Shown here: piece by piece, positions 1 to 7,065 of the stretch
How positions within the stretch are numbered: the first letter of the stretch is position 1
Layout of the letters: each line of letters starts with the position of its first letter
Source of the DNA: Gammaproteobacteria bacterium UBA6724
Lineage (GTDB): Bacteria > Pseudomonadota > Gammaproteobacteria > Pseudomonadales > Azotimanducaceae
Direction: 5' to 3'
NCBI GenBank assembly: GCA_002454165.1
Contig: DKIG01000031.1
Coordinates: 1-25,617 of the forward strand
Length of the DNA stretch: 25,617 bases
Translations under genes and position numbers: made by a program
The notes under the pieces: model-generated
Database searches by the model: none
The model's input: only the letters and a program-made list of their open reading frames with translations
What the model was told of the DNA's origin: nothing

Positions 1-27
1 CGGGGGGTGGTGGACCTATACAATAGA

Positions 28-56
28 TTGAGACAAGGGCTTGAGAGTGTTAGACT
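28..56 (+). promoter_or_regulatory. Possible sigma70 promoter for pyrG
   Basis: TTGAGA at 28-33 and TAGACT at 51-56 are separated by exactly 17 bases, matching the consensus hexamers at 5/6 and 4/6 positions. The predicted start of transcription is near 63, about 30 bases before the pyrG ATG. This is a motif match only; the upstream gene lies outside the window, so pyrG could also be co-transcribed with it. Confidence 0.35.
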
Positions 57-92
57 TTAACGCCGTTCTGGGCGGAACCAGATGGGGTCTGA

Positions 93-1733
93 ATGTCTCG
101 CTTTATATTTGTGACTGGTGGTGTAGTTTCCTCCTTGGGGAAGGGTATTACCGCCGCATCTCTTGGTGCTATTCTTGAAGCCCGTGGGCTCAATATCACC
201 ATGCAAAAACTTGATCCCTATATCAATCTGGATCCGGGGACGATGAGTCCCTTGCAGCATGGGGAAGTGTTTGTGACCGCCGACGGGACGGAGACTGACC
301 TGGACCTTGGACATTACGAGCGTTTTGTCCGCACCACCATGACCCGAAACAACAACTTCACCACTGGCCGTATCTACGCTGATGTGATTGCCAAGGAGCG
401 GCGGGGCGATTACCTGGGGGCGACAGTGCAGGTCATTCCCCATATCACAGATGAAATCAAATCCAAAATTGTCGCCGCCGGAAAGGACGCCGATATAGCG
501 ATTGTGGAAATTGGTGGCACCGTGGGGGACATTGAGTCTCAGCCATTTCTTGAAGCCGTCCGGCAATTAAGGTTTGAACTGGAACCACAGGAGACGCTAC
601 TAATGCACCTGACATTGGTGCCTTATATTGCCACTGCGGGTGAAACCAAAACCAAGCCAACTCAACATTCAGTCAAAGAACTCAGATCCATTGGCTTGCA
701 ACCAGACATTCTTATCGTCAGGTCTGACCATGAAATCGGCTTGAACGCGAGGGAGAAGATTGCCCTTTTCACCAATGTGGATTCCAGATCAGTTATACCC
801 TTGCATGATGCGGAAACCATCTACCAGATTCCTGGTTTGTTGCATCGGCAGCAGTTGGATGACATTGTCCTGGAAAAGTTAGGACTTGACTCTGCGCCTG
901 CCGACCTGTCGGGCTGGGATGAGGTTGCTCACTCCCAGTTACACCCGGAAAACACAGTCAAATTGAAGATGGTGGGCAAGTACATGGAACTGCTTGATGC
1001 CTACAAATCGCTGAACGAGGCAATTGTGCATGCCGGTATTCACACCCACACGGAAGTGCAGGTTGAGTTTATTGACGCCGTTACTATTGAACAAAAGGGC
1101 ACTGCCCTGCTTGAAGATGCTGATGCGATTCTTGTGCCGGGCGGCTTCGGCATCAGAGGATTTGAAGGCAAGGTTGCCGCATCGCAATTCGCCCGGGAAA
1201 ACATGATTCCCTATCTGGGCATCTGTTACGGCTTGCATGCGGCGGTGGTGGATGTAGCGAGAAACCTGGCAGGCCTGGATAATGCGAATACGACCGAAAA
1301 CAATTCCGATACCAAGCACCCTGTGATTGGTCTCATCACGGAATGGTTAACTGACAAGGGTGCTCTGGAACAACGGGACCAGACCTCCGATCTTGGCGGC
1401 ACTATGCGAATTGGCGAGCAGGAATGTCAGCTGAGTTGCGATTCACTCATTTATAATATTTACGGTGCCAGGCGCATCAAGGAAAGGCATCGCCATCGCT
1501 ACGAAGTAAACAACAAGTATTTACCTGAATTGGAACAGGCAGGCCTTAGGGTTGCCGGGCGCAGCATAGATAACATGCTGGTTGAGGTGGTGGAATACAA
1601 GCCTCATCCCTGGTTTATAGCCAGCCAGTTCCATCCCGAATTCACCTCAACCCCAAGAGATGGTCATCCCTTGTTCAAGAGTTTTATTGAGGCCGCACTT
1701 AGCAGACGGCGACAATTTGCACCCTCAGACTAG
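93..1733 (+). CDS. pyrG: CTP synthase (glutamine-hydrolysing)
   Basis: PyrG makes CTP from UTP, ATP and glutamine, the last step of cytosolic pyrimidine nucleotide synthesis. The 546-residue product has the usual family length. The N-terminal synthase domain (about 1-265) opens with the ATP-binding loop GGVVSSLGKGITAASLG. The C-terminal class I glutamine amidotransferase domain (about 290-540) carries the nucleophile Cys378 in LGICYGLH and the His514/Glu516 pair in SQFHPEF. The nucleophile elbow reads GICYGLH where GICLGMQ is usual, a mild deviation. The ATG at 93 follows a GGGG at 84-87 and begins with the conserved MSRFIFVTGGVVSSLG. It is first in a run with kdsA (16-base gap) and eno, the common gammaproteobacterial order. 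Confidence 0.98.
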   Translation: MSRFIFVTGGVVSSLGKGITAASLGAILEARGLNITMQKLDPYINLDPGTMSPLQHGEVFVTADGTETDLDLGHYERFVRTTMTRNNNFTTGRIYADVIAKERRGDYLGATVQVIPHITDEIKSKIVAAGKDADIAIVEIGGTVGDIESQPFLEAVRQLRFELEPQETLLMHLTLVPYIATAGETKTKPTQHSVKELRSIGLQPDILIVRSDHEIGLNAREKIALFTNVDSRSVIPLHDAETIYQIPGLLHRQQLDDIVLEKLGLDSAPADLSGWDEVAHSQLHPENTVKLKMVGKYMELLDAYKSLNEAIVHAGIHTHTEVQVEFIDAVTIEQKGTALLEDADAILVPGGFGIRGFEGKVAASQFARENMIPYLGICYGLHAAVVDVARNLAGLDNANTTENNSDTKHPVIGLITEWLTDKGALEQRDQTSDLGGTMRIGEQECQLSCDSLIYNIYGARRIKERHRHRYEVNNKYLPELEQAGLRVAGRSIDNMLVEVVEYKPHPWFIASQFHPEFTSTPRDGHPLFKSFIEAALSRRRQFAPSD

Positions 1734-1749
1734 AAGCGAGCAGACAAAA

Positions 1750-2568
1750 ATGCACCTTTGCGATTTTGAGATTTCAGATGCTTCCCCCTTCTTTCTGATT
1801 GCCGGACCCTGCGTTATAGAGTCTGAGCAACTCGCCATGGAAACGGCATCATTCCTGCGGAAAAGTTGTGAGGATCTTGGCATCAATTTCATCTACAAGT
1901 CCTCCTATGACAAGGCTAATCGGTCGTCCCATGAAAGTTTTCGTGGACCTGGCATTGAAGAGGGCCTCAGAATTTTGGAAAAAATCAAGCGCGAAGAGGG
2001 CTTGCCCGTGCTGACAGATGTTCACGAGAACACGCCTCTGGCGCAGGTTGCAGAGGTGGTCTCGGTACTTCAGACGCCGGCCTTCCTCTGCCGACAGACA
2101 GATTTTATCCAACGGGTAGCCAAAATCGGCTTGCCGGTGAATATCAAGAAGGGGCAGTTCCTTGCGCCCTGGGATATGCAGCATGTCGTGAACAAGGCAA
2201 AGGCGACAGGTAATGAGCAGATAATGGTGTGTGAACGGGGAGTGAGTTTCGGCTATAACAATCTGGTATCGGATATGCGCTCCCTGGCGGTGCTACGGGA
2301 AACTGGTTGTCCGGTGGTCTTTGATGCCACCCATAGTGTCCAGTTACCCGGTGGTGAGGGGAAGGTTTCTGGTGGTCAGCGAGACATGGTGCCGGTGCTT
2401 GCCAGGGCGGCGGTTGCCGCTGGTATTCATGGTTTGTTTATGGAAACCCATCCAGACCCCGACAAGGCATTGAGCGATGGTCCCAACAGCCTGCCCATGG
2501 CGGACATCCCCGCTCTGCTGAGGAGCCTGGTCCGTATTGATGAGATCGTCAAAGAAGAAGCAAGATGA
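1750..2568 (+). CDS. kdsA: 3-deoxy-D-manno-octulosonate 8-phosphate synthase, metal-dependent type
   Basis: KdsA condenses phosphoenolpyruvate with arabinose 5-phosphate to make Kdo-8-phosphate for the LPS inner core. The frame is open upstream, but the ATG at 1750 gives a 272-residue protein of normal size, 16 bases after pyrG. Recognisable blocks are SSYDKANRSS, FLCRQTDFIQR, NIKKGQFLAP, ATHSVQLPGG and METHPDPDKALSDGP. The first strand reads IAGPCVIES, with Cys21 where the E. coli-type metal-independent enzyme has Asn (GGMNVLES). The other metal ligands known from Aquifex KdsA are present: His in ATHSVQ, Glu in FMETHP and Asp in ALSDGP. From the family, this predicts the divalent-metal-dependent class. 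Enolase, which makes the PEP substrate, is encoded 10 bases downstream. Confidence 0.96.
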   Translation: MHLCDFEISDASPFFLIAGPCVIESEQLAMETASFLRKSCEDLGINFIYKSSYDKANRSSHESFRGPGIEEGLRILEKIKREEGLPVLTDVHENTPLAQVAEVVSVLQTPAFLCRQTDFIQRVAKIGLPVNIKKGQFLAPWDMQHVVNKAKATGNEQIMVCERGVSFGYNNLVSDMRSLAVLRETGCPVVFDATHSVQLPGGEGKVSGGQRDMVPVLARAAVAAGIHGLFMETHPDPDKALSDGPNSLPMADIPALLRSLVRIDEIVKEEAR

Positions 2569-2578
2569 GGCGGGTTGA

Positions 2579-3862
2579 ATGGAAATAACCGACATCAGGG
2601 CAAGGGAAATCCTGGACTCTCGCGGCAATCCGACTGTTGAGACGGAGGTAGAAGTCGCGAGCGAACACACGGGTTCAGCCTGCGTCCCGTCCGGTGCATC
2701 AACAGGCGCAAGGGAAGCACTTGAACTTCGTGACGGAGATGAATCACGATATTTAGGCAGGGGTGTCCAGCAAGCGGTTGAAAACGTCAACACCAGAATT
2801 CGGGAACTGCTACTCGGGCGGCAAGCCGATAATCAGGCTGAAATTGATCATTTAATGATTGACCTGGATGGCACGGAGAACAAGGGTAAACTTGGTGCCA
2901 ATGCGATCCTTTCCGTGTCCCTGGCTACTGCTGTTGCGGCAAGTCGGTGTCGCGCCATGGAGCTGTATGAATATCTTGCTGAGTTGGACGGTAGCCCCGG
3001 GCGTTATAGTATGCCGGTGCCGATGATGAATATTCTCAACGGCGGTGCCCATGCGAATAACAACCTGGACATTCAGGAATTTATGATTCAGCCGGTGGGT
3101 GCCACCAGCTTCGCGGAGGCTTTGCGGTGTGGTGCGGAAATATTTCACACCCTGAAGAGCTTGCTGTCTCGCCGCGGCCTGAGTACAGCAGTGGGTGATG
3201 AGGGTGGTTTTGCCCCGAATCTGCCGAGCAATGAGTCCGCGCTGGGGCTCATCATGGAGGCGGTCAACCAGGCGGGATACAGGCCTGGCGAGAATGTCTT
3301 CCTGGCTCTGGATTGTGCCGCTTCGGAATTTTATAAAGAGGGTCAGTATTTTTTTGCCAGCGAGGACAAGAGTTTCAATGCTGTCGAATTCAGTGCCTAC
3401 CTTGCCGGACTGGTGGACGACTACCCTATTTTGTCCATTGAGGATGGCCTGGCTGAGGATGACTGGGAAGGCTGGAAGCACCTGACGAACCTCCTTGGTG
3501 ACAGAGTGCAACTCGTGGGTGATGATCTGTTTGTGACCAACCCGCAGATTTTGCAACAGGGCATTACCGAGGGCGTCACTAACTCCATACTCATCAAGGT
3601 GAACCAGATAGGTACCCTGACCGAGACTCTTGAAGTCATGCACCTTGCCAGGGAAGCGGGCTATACCACCGTCATGTCGCATCGTTCCGGGGAAACCGAA
3701 GATACCACCATTGCGGACCTGGCGGTTGCTACCGCCGCCGGGCAGATCAAGACTGGCTCTCTAAGCCGTTCAGATAGGGTGGCAAAATACAACAGGTTGC
3801 TGAGAATAGAAGAGCACAGCGCCGCTATCTACAAGGGGCTTGCCGAATTTCGGTGGCATTAG
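2579..3862 (+). CDS. eno: Enolase
   Basis: Enolase interconverts 2-phosphoglycerate and phosphoenolpyruvate in glycolysis and gluconeogenesis. The 427-residue product is close to the family's usual 430. It begins with the hallmark ITDIRAREILDSRGNPTVE and PSGASTGAREALELRD. Catalytic and Mg2+ regions are intact: GDEGGFAPNL (catalytic Glu), the Asp in LALDCAASEF, LSIEDGLAEDDW, VGDDLFVTN, the catalytic Lys in ILIKVNQIGT, and SHRSGETEDT. The ATG at 2579 follows GAGG at 2567-2570, which overlaps the kdsA stop codon. That suggests translational coupling within pyrG-kdsA-eno-ftsB. Confidence 0.98.
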   Translation: MEITDIRAREILDSRGNPTVETEVEVASEHTGSACVPSGASTGAREALELRDGDESRYLGRGVQQAVENVNTRIRELLLGRQADNQAEIDHLMIDLDGTENKGKLGANAILSVSLATAVAASRCRAMELYEYLAELDGSPGRYSMPVPMMNILNGGAHANNNLDIQEFMIQPVGATSFAEALRCGAEIFHTLKSLLSRRGLSTAVGDEGGFAPNLPSNESALGLIMEAVNQAGYRPGENVFLALDCAASEFYKEGQYFFASEDKSFNAVEFSAYLAGLVDDYPILSIEDGLAEDDWEGWKHLTNLLGDRVQLVGDDLFVTNPQILQQGITEGVTNSILIKVNQIGTLTETLEVMHLAREAGYTTVMSHRSGETEDTTIADLAVATAAGQIKTGSLSRSDRVAKYNRLLRIEEHSAAIYKGLAEFRWH

Positions 3863-3874
3863 AGAAGACATGAC

Positions 3875-4156
3875 ATGACACTGTATAAATGCTTCATAGC
3901 CCTACTCATCGTCGCCCTGCTCGGTTTGCAGTATCGGCTCTGGTTTGGGCACGGCAGCTTTACCCAGATCAGCAACCTTGAAAAAGAAGTCGCACTCAGA
4001 AGAGCAGAGAAGCTAAACAAAGAGGAAAGAAATGCCATCCTCAAGGCTGAGATCAAAGATCTGAAAGAGGGCTTTGATGCCGCGGAAGAGGTTGCCAGAA
4101 GTGAACTGGGGTTGATCAAGGAGGGAGAGACCTTCTTCCTACTGGTTGAAGAATAA
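3875..4156 (+). CDS. ftsB: Cell division protein FtsB
   Basis: FtsB is the small bitopic protein that joins FtsL and FtsQ in the divisome and helps activate septal peptidoglycan synthesis. The 93-residue product has the expected architecture. Residues 5-24 form one membrane helix, after which the sequence QYRLWFGHGS matches the typical FtsB QYxLWxG motif. A charged coiled coil (about 31-75) follows, ending in the ARSELGLIKEGETFF motif seen at FtsB C-termini. It sits 12 bases after eno, its usual partner. In most gammaproteobacteria ispD follows ftsB; here the next gene is pcm. Confidence 0.95.
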   Translation: MTLYKCFIALLIVALLGLQYRLWFGHGSFTQISNLEKEVALRRAEKLNKEERNAILKAEIKDLKEGFDAAEEVARSELGLIKEGETFFLLVEE

Positions 4157-4242
4157 GCGAGCAGGGATGGCGCAGGCACACTACACATTGACACCTATAT
4201 TGAGGCAACCTGAGGCGCGGCTTGCAGTCCGGGGTGTAGCAG
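4157..4242 (+). other. Short gap replacing the usual ispD-ispF-truD-surE block
   Basis: These 86 bases separate ftsB from pcm. No ORF with a ribosome binding site is evident. A TTGACA occurs at 4188-4193, but the hexamer 17 bases downstream (TGAGGC) is a poor -10, so a promoter is not called. The stretch probably marks the junction left by a rearrangement or loss in this neighbourhood. Confidence 0.4.
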
Positions 4243-4908
4243 ATGACCGGTAAGTTGAACCTGCAAGGCATAGGCATGACCTCGCGGCGCACCCGGACTC
4301 GCCTGGTGCAACGTCTCCGGGACCACGGCATTGCCAGCGAACTGGTACTAGATGCCATCAATGAGACGCCGAGACATGCCTTTATAGACGAGGCGCTGGC
4401 ACACCGGGCATACGAGGACATAGCACTGCCCATCGGCTCTAATCAGACCATATCCCAGCCCTATATTGTGGCACGCATGACTGAGGCGCTACTTGCCGAT
4501 GGACCCATTGATAAGGTGCTGGAGGTGGGCACCGGCTCTGGATACCAGACAGCGATACTCGCGAAACTCATCGCCAGGGTCTATACGGTGGAGCGAATAA
4601 GCCAACTTCTGACGAGAGCGAAAACCAGGTTAGGTGCCATAGGCTATCGCAATATATTCTTCAAACACGCCGATGGCAGCATGGGATGGCGGGAGCAGGG
4701 ACCCTTTGAGGCTATTATGGTGACAGCATCGCCAAGGATGATCCCCGATGCGCTCCTTGAGCAGTTGGTACCTGATGGCCGGCTGGTGGTGCCGATAGGA
4801 AATAACCGTCATCAGGAGTTGGTGCTGATAAGAAACACCGCCAAAGGAATAGAACAAACTTACCTTGACGCCGTGAAATTTGTGCCGCTACTGGGAGGGA
4901 AGACATAA
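4243..4908 (+). CDS. pcm: Protein-L-isoaspartate O-methyltransferase
   Basis: Pcm methylates L-isoaspartyl residues in age-damaged proteins with S-adenosylmethionine so that they can return to aspartate. The product is up to 221 residues. It shows PRHAFIDEAL, the substrate/SAM signature IGSNQTISQPYIVARM, and SAM motif I in LEVGTGSGYQTAIL, followed by VYTVERI and the C-terminal RFVPL-like KFVPLLGG. Two starts are possible: ATG at 4243, or ATG at 4276 (MTSRRTRTRL), which aligns with the E. coli start and has AAGG seven bases upstream. The partners surE and truD, usually just upstream, are absent. The DUF368 gene starts one base after the stop. Confidence 0.95.
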   Translation: MTGKLNLQGIGMTSRRTRTRLVQRLRDHGIASELVLDAINETPRHAFIDEALAHRAYEDIALPIGSNQTISQPYIVARMTEALLADGPIDKVLEVGTGSGYQTAILAKLIARVYTVERISQLLTRAKTRLGAIGYRNIFFKHADGSMGWREQGPFEAIMVTASPRMIPDALLEQLVPDGRLVVPIGNNRHQELVLIRNTAKGIEQTYLDAVKFVPLLGGKT

Positions 4909-4909
4909 T

Positions 4910-5911
4910 TTGAACGAGAAGCACAGGGCTGTTTTTCGGACTCTTATAGTTGGTTTTCTGATGGGAGCCGCCGAACTGGTACCAGGCGTTTCTGGCGGTA
5001 CGGTAGCTTTTGTATCCGGTCTGTACGAGCGGCTGGTCAATGGCATCCGTCAATTCACGCCGTCGCGGCGATGGTTCAGGTCTTCCCCTGGGTCTGTCTT
5101 GCAAGACAATCCTCAACAAATTCCTTTGAATATCAGGCAACTCTGGCAAGGATTTGATCTGAGCTTCCTGACACTGCTGTTTGCTTCTATGGCATGTGCC
5201 CTGGTGTTACTGGCGCGGGGTATGAGTTATCTGCTGGAATTTCAGCCAGTGCTGATCTGGTCCTTTTTCTTTGGACTAATACTTGCCTCTGTATGGGTTA
5301 TCACAAATAGCCTGAGGCCCCTGGGTGTCAATCTCCTACTGGCGATAACAGCAGGTATGGTCGCAGGGTTCTTTCTTTCCCGTTTGACACCCCTTGAAGC
5401 GGACATCTCGCCGCTGAGCCTCTTTATCGGTGGTTGCATCTCGGTCTGTGCCTGGATTTTGCCCGGCCTGTCCGGCAGCTATGTGTTGTTGATGCTTGGC
5501 TTGTATCAGACGATCATCTTTGCGCTTGGAACCCTGGACTTTTCGGTCCTGATATATGTTGCCCTGGGGTGTCTTGTCGGCCTGCTGAGTTTCTCTCAAC
5601 TACTGGGACGCTTGCTGGAAAGTCATCGGCATATCACCATAGCAACCCTGACGGGCATAATGTTGGGTGCCCTGCCGAAGGTTTGGCCCTGGCAGTATAG
5701 GCTGGCTTATCAGATCAGGAGTGACGGCAGCGAGTTGCCGATGGTGCAGGATCCCGTCCTGCCAGAAATGTACCAGCAACTGACTGGGCAGGACCCGGAA
5801 TTGGTAACCGCTGGCATTGCGTTTGTTGTTGGCTGGGTAGTGATTCTGTTGCTGAACAGATTAAAATTGCTTAATGAAACGGTCGCCCATACTGACAGGG
5901 ATGGTCAATAA
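4910..5911 (+). CDS. DUF368 membrane protein, PopT-type undecaprenyl-phosphate translocase
   Basis: DUF368 proteins (PopT in Vibrio cholerae) were shown to recycle undecaprenyl phosphate across the inner membrane, supplying the lipid carrier for peptidoglycan and O-antigen. This 333-residue protein has many hydrophobic segments and the two inverted-repeat signatures of the family: ELVPGVSGGTVAFVSGLYERL near residues 22-42 (written here as its core, PGVSGGT) and ILPGLSGSYVLLMLGLYQ near 183. The TTG at 4910 is preferred as start because GGGAGGG lies at 4893-4899, ten bases upstream; an in-frame TTG at 4880 would overlap pcm. It sits between pcm and nlpD, and its end overlaps the start of nlpD, which suggests co-transcription of envelope genes. 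The role of this copy is inferred from the family. Confidence 0.88.
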   Translation: MNEKHRAVFRTLIVGFLMGAAELVPGVSGGTVAFVSGLYERLVNGIRQFTPSRRWFRSSPGSVLQDNPQQIPLNIRQLWQGFDLSFLTLLFASMACALVLLARGMSYLLEFQPVLIWSFFFGLILASVWVITNSLRPLGVNLLLAITAGMVAGFFLSRLTPLEADISPLSLFIGGCISVCAWILPGLSGSYVLLMLGLYQTIIFALGTLDFSVLIYVALGCLVGLLSFSQLLGRLLESHRHITIATLTGIMLGALPKVWPWQYRLAYQIRSDGSELPMVQDPVLPEMYQQLTGQDPELVTAGIAFVVGWVVILLLNRLKLLNETVAHTDRDGQ

Positions 5912-6632
5912 CTTCTCCTGGTTCAGATTATTGTTTGTCGGCCTATGCCTGTCTCTCATCCTTTCCGGCTGCGCCAGTAACGCGCCGGTCTATAACATTG
6001 GCGAAGAGCCGCCGAACAGGCATCTCGTCAGGAAAGGTGACACCCTATATTCCATCGCATTCCGATACCGGCTGGACTACAAAAGCCTCGCCAACATCAA
6101 TGGCATCAAACAGCCTTACATCATTTTTCCGAGTCAGAAACTAAAATTATTCGGTGTCACCCAGGCACCTGCCGAGGATGGCGCGCCAGGAGAGGGGGCG
6201 AAACTTGCCGTCAAGACAGGTAATAAAAAGAGTCGTCCGACACCGTCTCCACCCAGGGCAGTGATTGGTTGGCGCTGGCCCCTTGATGGTAAGAATATCG
6301 GTAGTTTCTCTCTGTCTGCTCCGGTCAACAAGGGTATTAATATTGAGGGTAGGCAGGGGGGTGATGTCCTGGCGGCAGCGGATGGTGTGGTGGTTTATGC
6401 TGGCGGCAATTTAAGAGGCTACGGCAAACTTGTCATCATCAAACACAACGACATCTATCTCAGTGCTTATGGTCACAATGCAAGGATACTGGTCAAGGAA
6501 GGGGACACGGTTAAGGCTGGCAGGAAAATAGCGAAGGTCGGCAAGAACTCATCTAATATCAGAATGTTGCATTTTGAAATTCGCGAGAAGGGCATACCGA
6601 AAAATCCAATCAACTATTTGCCCCGGCGATAG
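5874..6632 (+). CDS. nlpD: NlpD-type lipoprotein, LysM plus degenerate LytM (M23) domain
   Basis: NlpD activates the amidase AmiC for daughter-cell separation. The product is 252 residues from ATG 5874; an ATG at 5901 is also possible, and neither has a clear ribosome binding site. A signal peptide ends in the lipobox LILSGC, predicting lipidation at Cys33. One LysM domain follows (HLVRKGDTLYSIAFRYRLDY..., about 50-92), then a low-complexity linker and an M23 domain (about 135-250). Typical NlpD strings are visible: VVYAGGNLRGYGKLVIIKHN, LSAYGHN and LHFEIREKG. The zinc motif HxxxD is replaced by KGINIEG, so it is probably a non-enzymatic activator like E. coli NlpD. rpoS, normally next and partly transcribed from within nlpD, is missing here. 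Confidence 0.93.
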   Translation: MKRSPILTGMVNNFSWFRLLFVGLCLSLILSGCASNAPVYNIGEEPPNRHLVRKGDTLYSIAFRYRLDYKSLANINGIKQPYIIFPSQKLKLFGVTQAPAEDGAPGEGAKLAVKTGNKKSRPTPSPPRAVIGWRWPLDGKNIGSFSLSAPVNKGINIEGRQGGDVLAAADGVVVYAGGNLRGYGKLVIIKHNDIYLSAYGHNARILVKEGDTVKAGRKIAKVGKNSSNIRMLHFEIREKGIPKNPINYLPRR

Positions 6633-6659
6633 GGGTCCCAGGCTCGCTGGATCTTCAGC

Positions 6660-6983
6660 TCAGGTTTCCAAATGTTCTCTTTTGTTTTTGACTTCTGTCC
6701 AGCGGTCCACATCGGGTAAGGGATCTTTTTTTTCCGTGATGTTTGGCCACTCCTCACAGAACTTGGCATTCAATTGGAGATATTCCTGCTCCGCTTCGGG
6801 GAGTTCATCTTCAGAATAGATAGCATCAACAGGACATTCGGGTTCACACAGGGCACAGTCAATACACTCATCAGGATGAATCACGAGGAAATTGGGACCT
6901 TCATAAAAACAATCTACAGGACACACTTCAACGCAATCAGTGTGCTTGCAGTTGATACATGCATCACTTACTACAAAGGTCAT
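6660..6983 (-). CDS. fdxA: Seven-iron ferredoxin FdxA (3Fe-4S/4Fe-4S)
   Basis: This is a small cytosolic electron carrier. The 107-residue product begins MTFVVSDACINCKHTDCVEV and continues CPVDCFYEGPNFLVIHPDE. The N-terminal cysteines (CINCKHTDCVEVCP) and the second cluster motif CIDCALCEPECP give the [3Fe-4S]/[4Fe-4S] pattern of the Azotobacter FdI/FdxA family. The C-terminal WPNITEKKDPLPD stretch is also conserved. In Pseudomonas, fdxA lies beside rpoS; here it converges on nlpD with a 27-base gap and rpoS is absent. An extended -10 motif lies upstream at 7016-7024. Confidence 0.96.
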   Translation of the reverse strand: MTFVVSDACINCKHTDCVEVCPVDCFYEGPNFLVIHPDECIDCALCEPECPVDAIYSEDELPEAEQEYLQLNAKFCEEWPNITEKKDPLPDVDRWTEVKNKREHLET

Positions 6984-7015
6984 AGCTAAGTCTCTTTGAA
7001 CTTGGACAAGTCAAC

Positions 7016-7024
7016 ATTCTAGCA
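7016..7024 (-). promoter_or_regulatory. Possible extended -10 promoter for fdxA
   Basis: Read on the - strand this is TGC-TAGAAT, an extended -10 (TGnTATAAT-like) with 5/6 matches to TATAAT. It lies about 33 bases upstream of the fdxA ATG. No good -35 hexamer is seen, which extended -10 promoters do not strictly need. The receptor gene upstream on the same strand could also read through, because no clear terminator separates them. Confidence 0.3.
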
Positions 7025-7065
7025 GTGATTGATAATTTTTGTACCAGGCAAACCATCCGGTATCT

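Noticed and set aside
2852..3682. Long open frame on the - strand (276 codons)
   Set aside because: It lies wholly antisense to enolase, whose motifs are complete; the translation shows no recognisable domain.
4188..4216. Promoter with TTGACA at 4188 upstream of pcm
   Set aside because: The hexamer at the right distance is TGAGGC, a poor -10.
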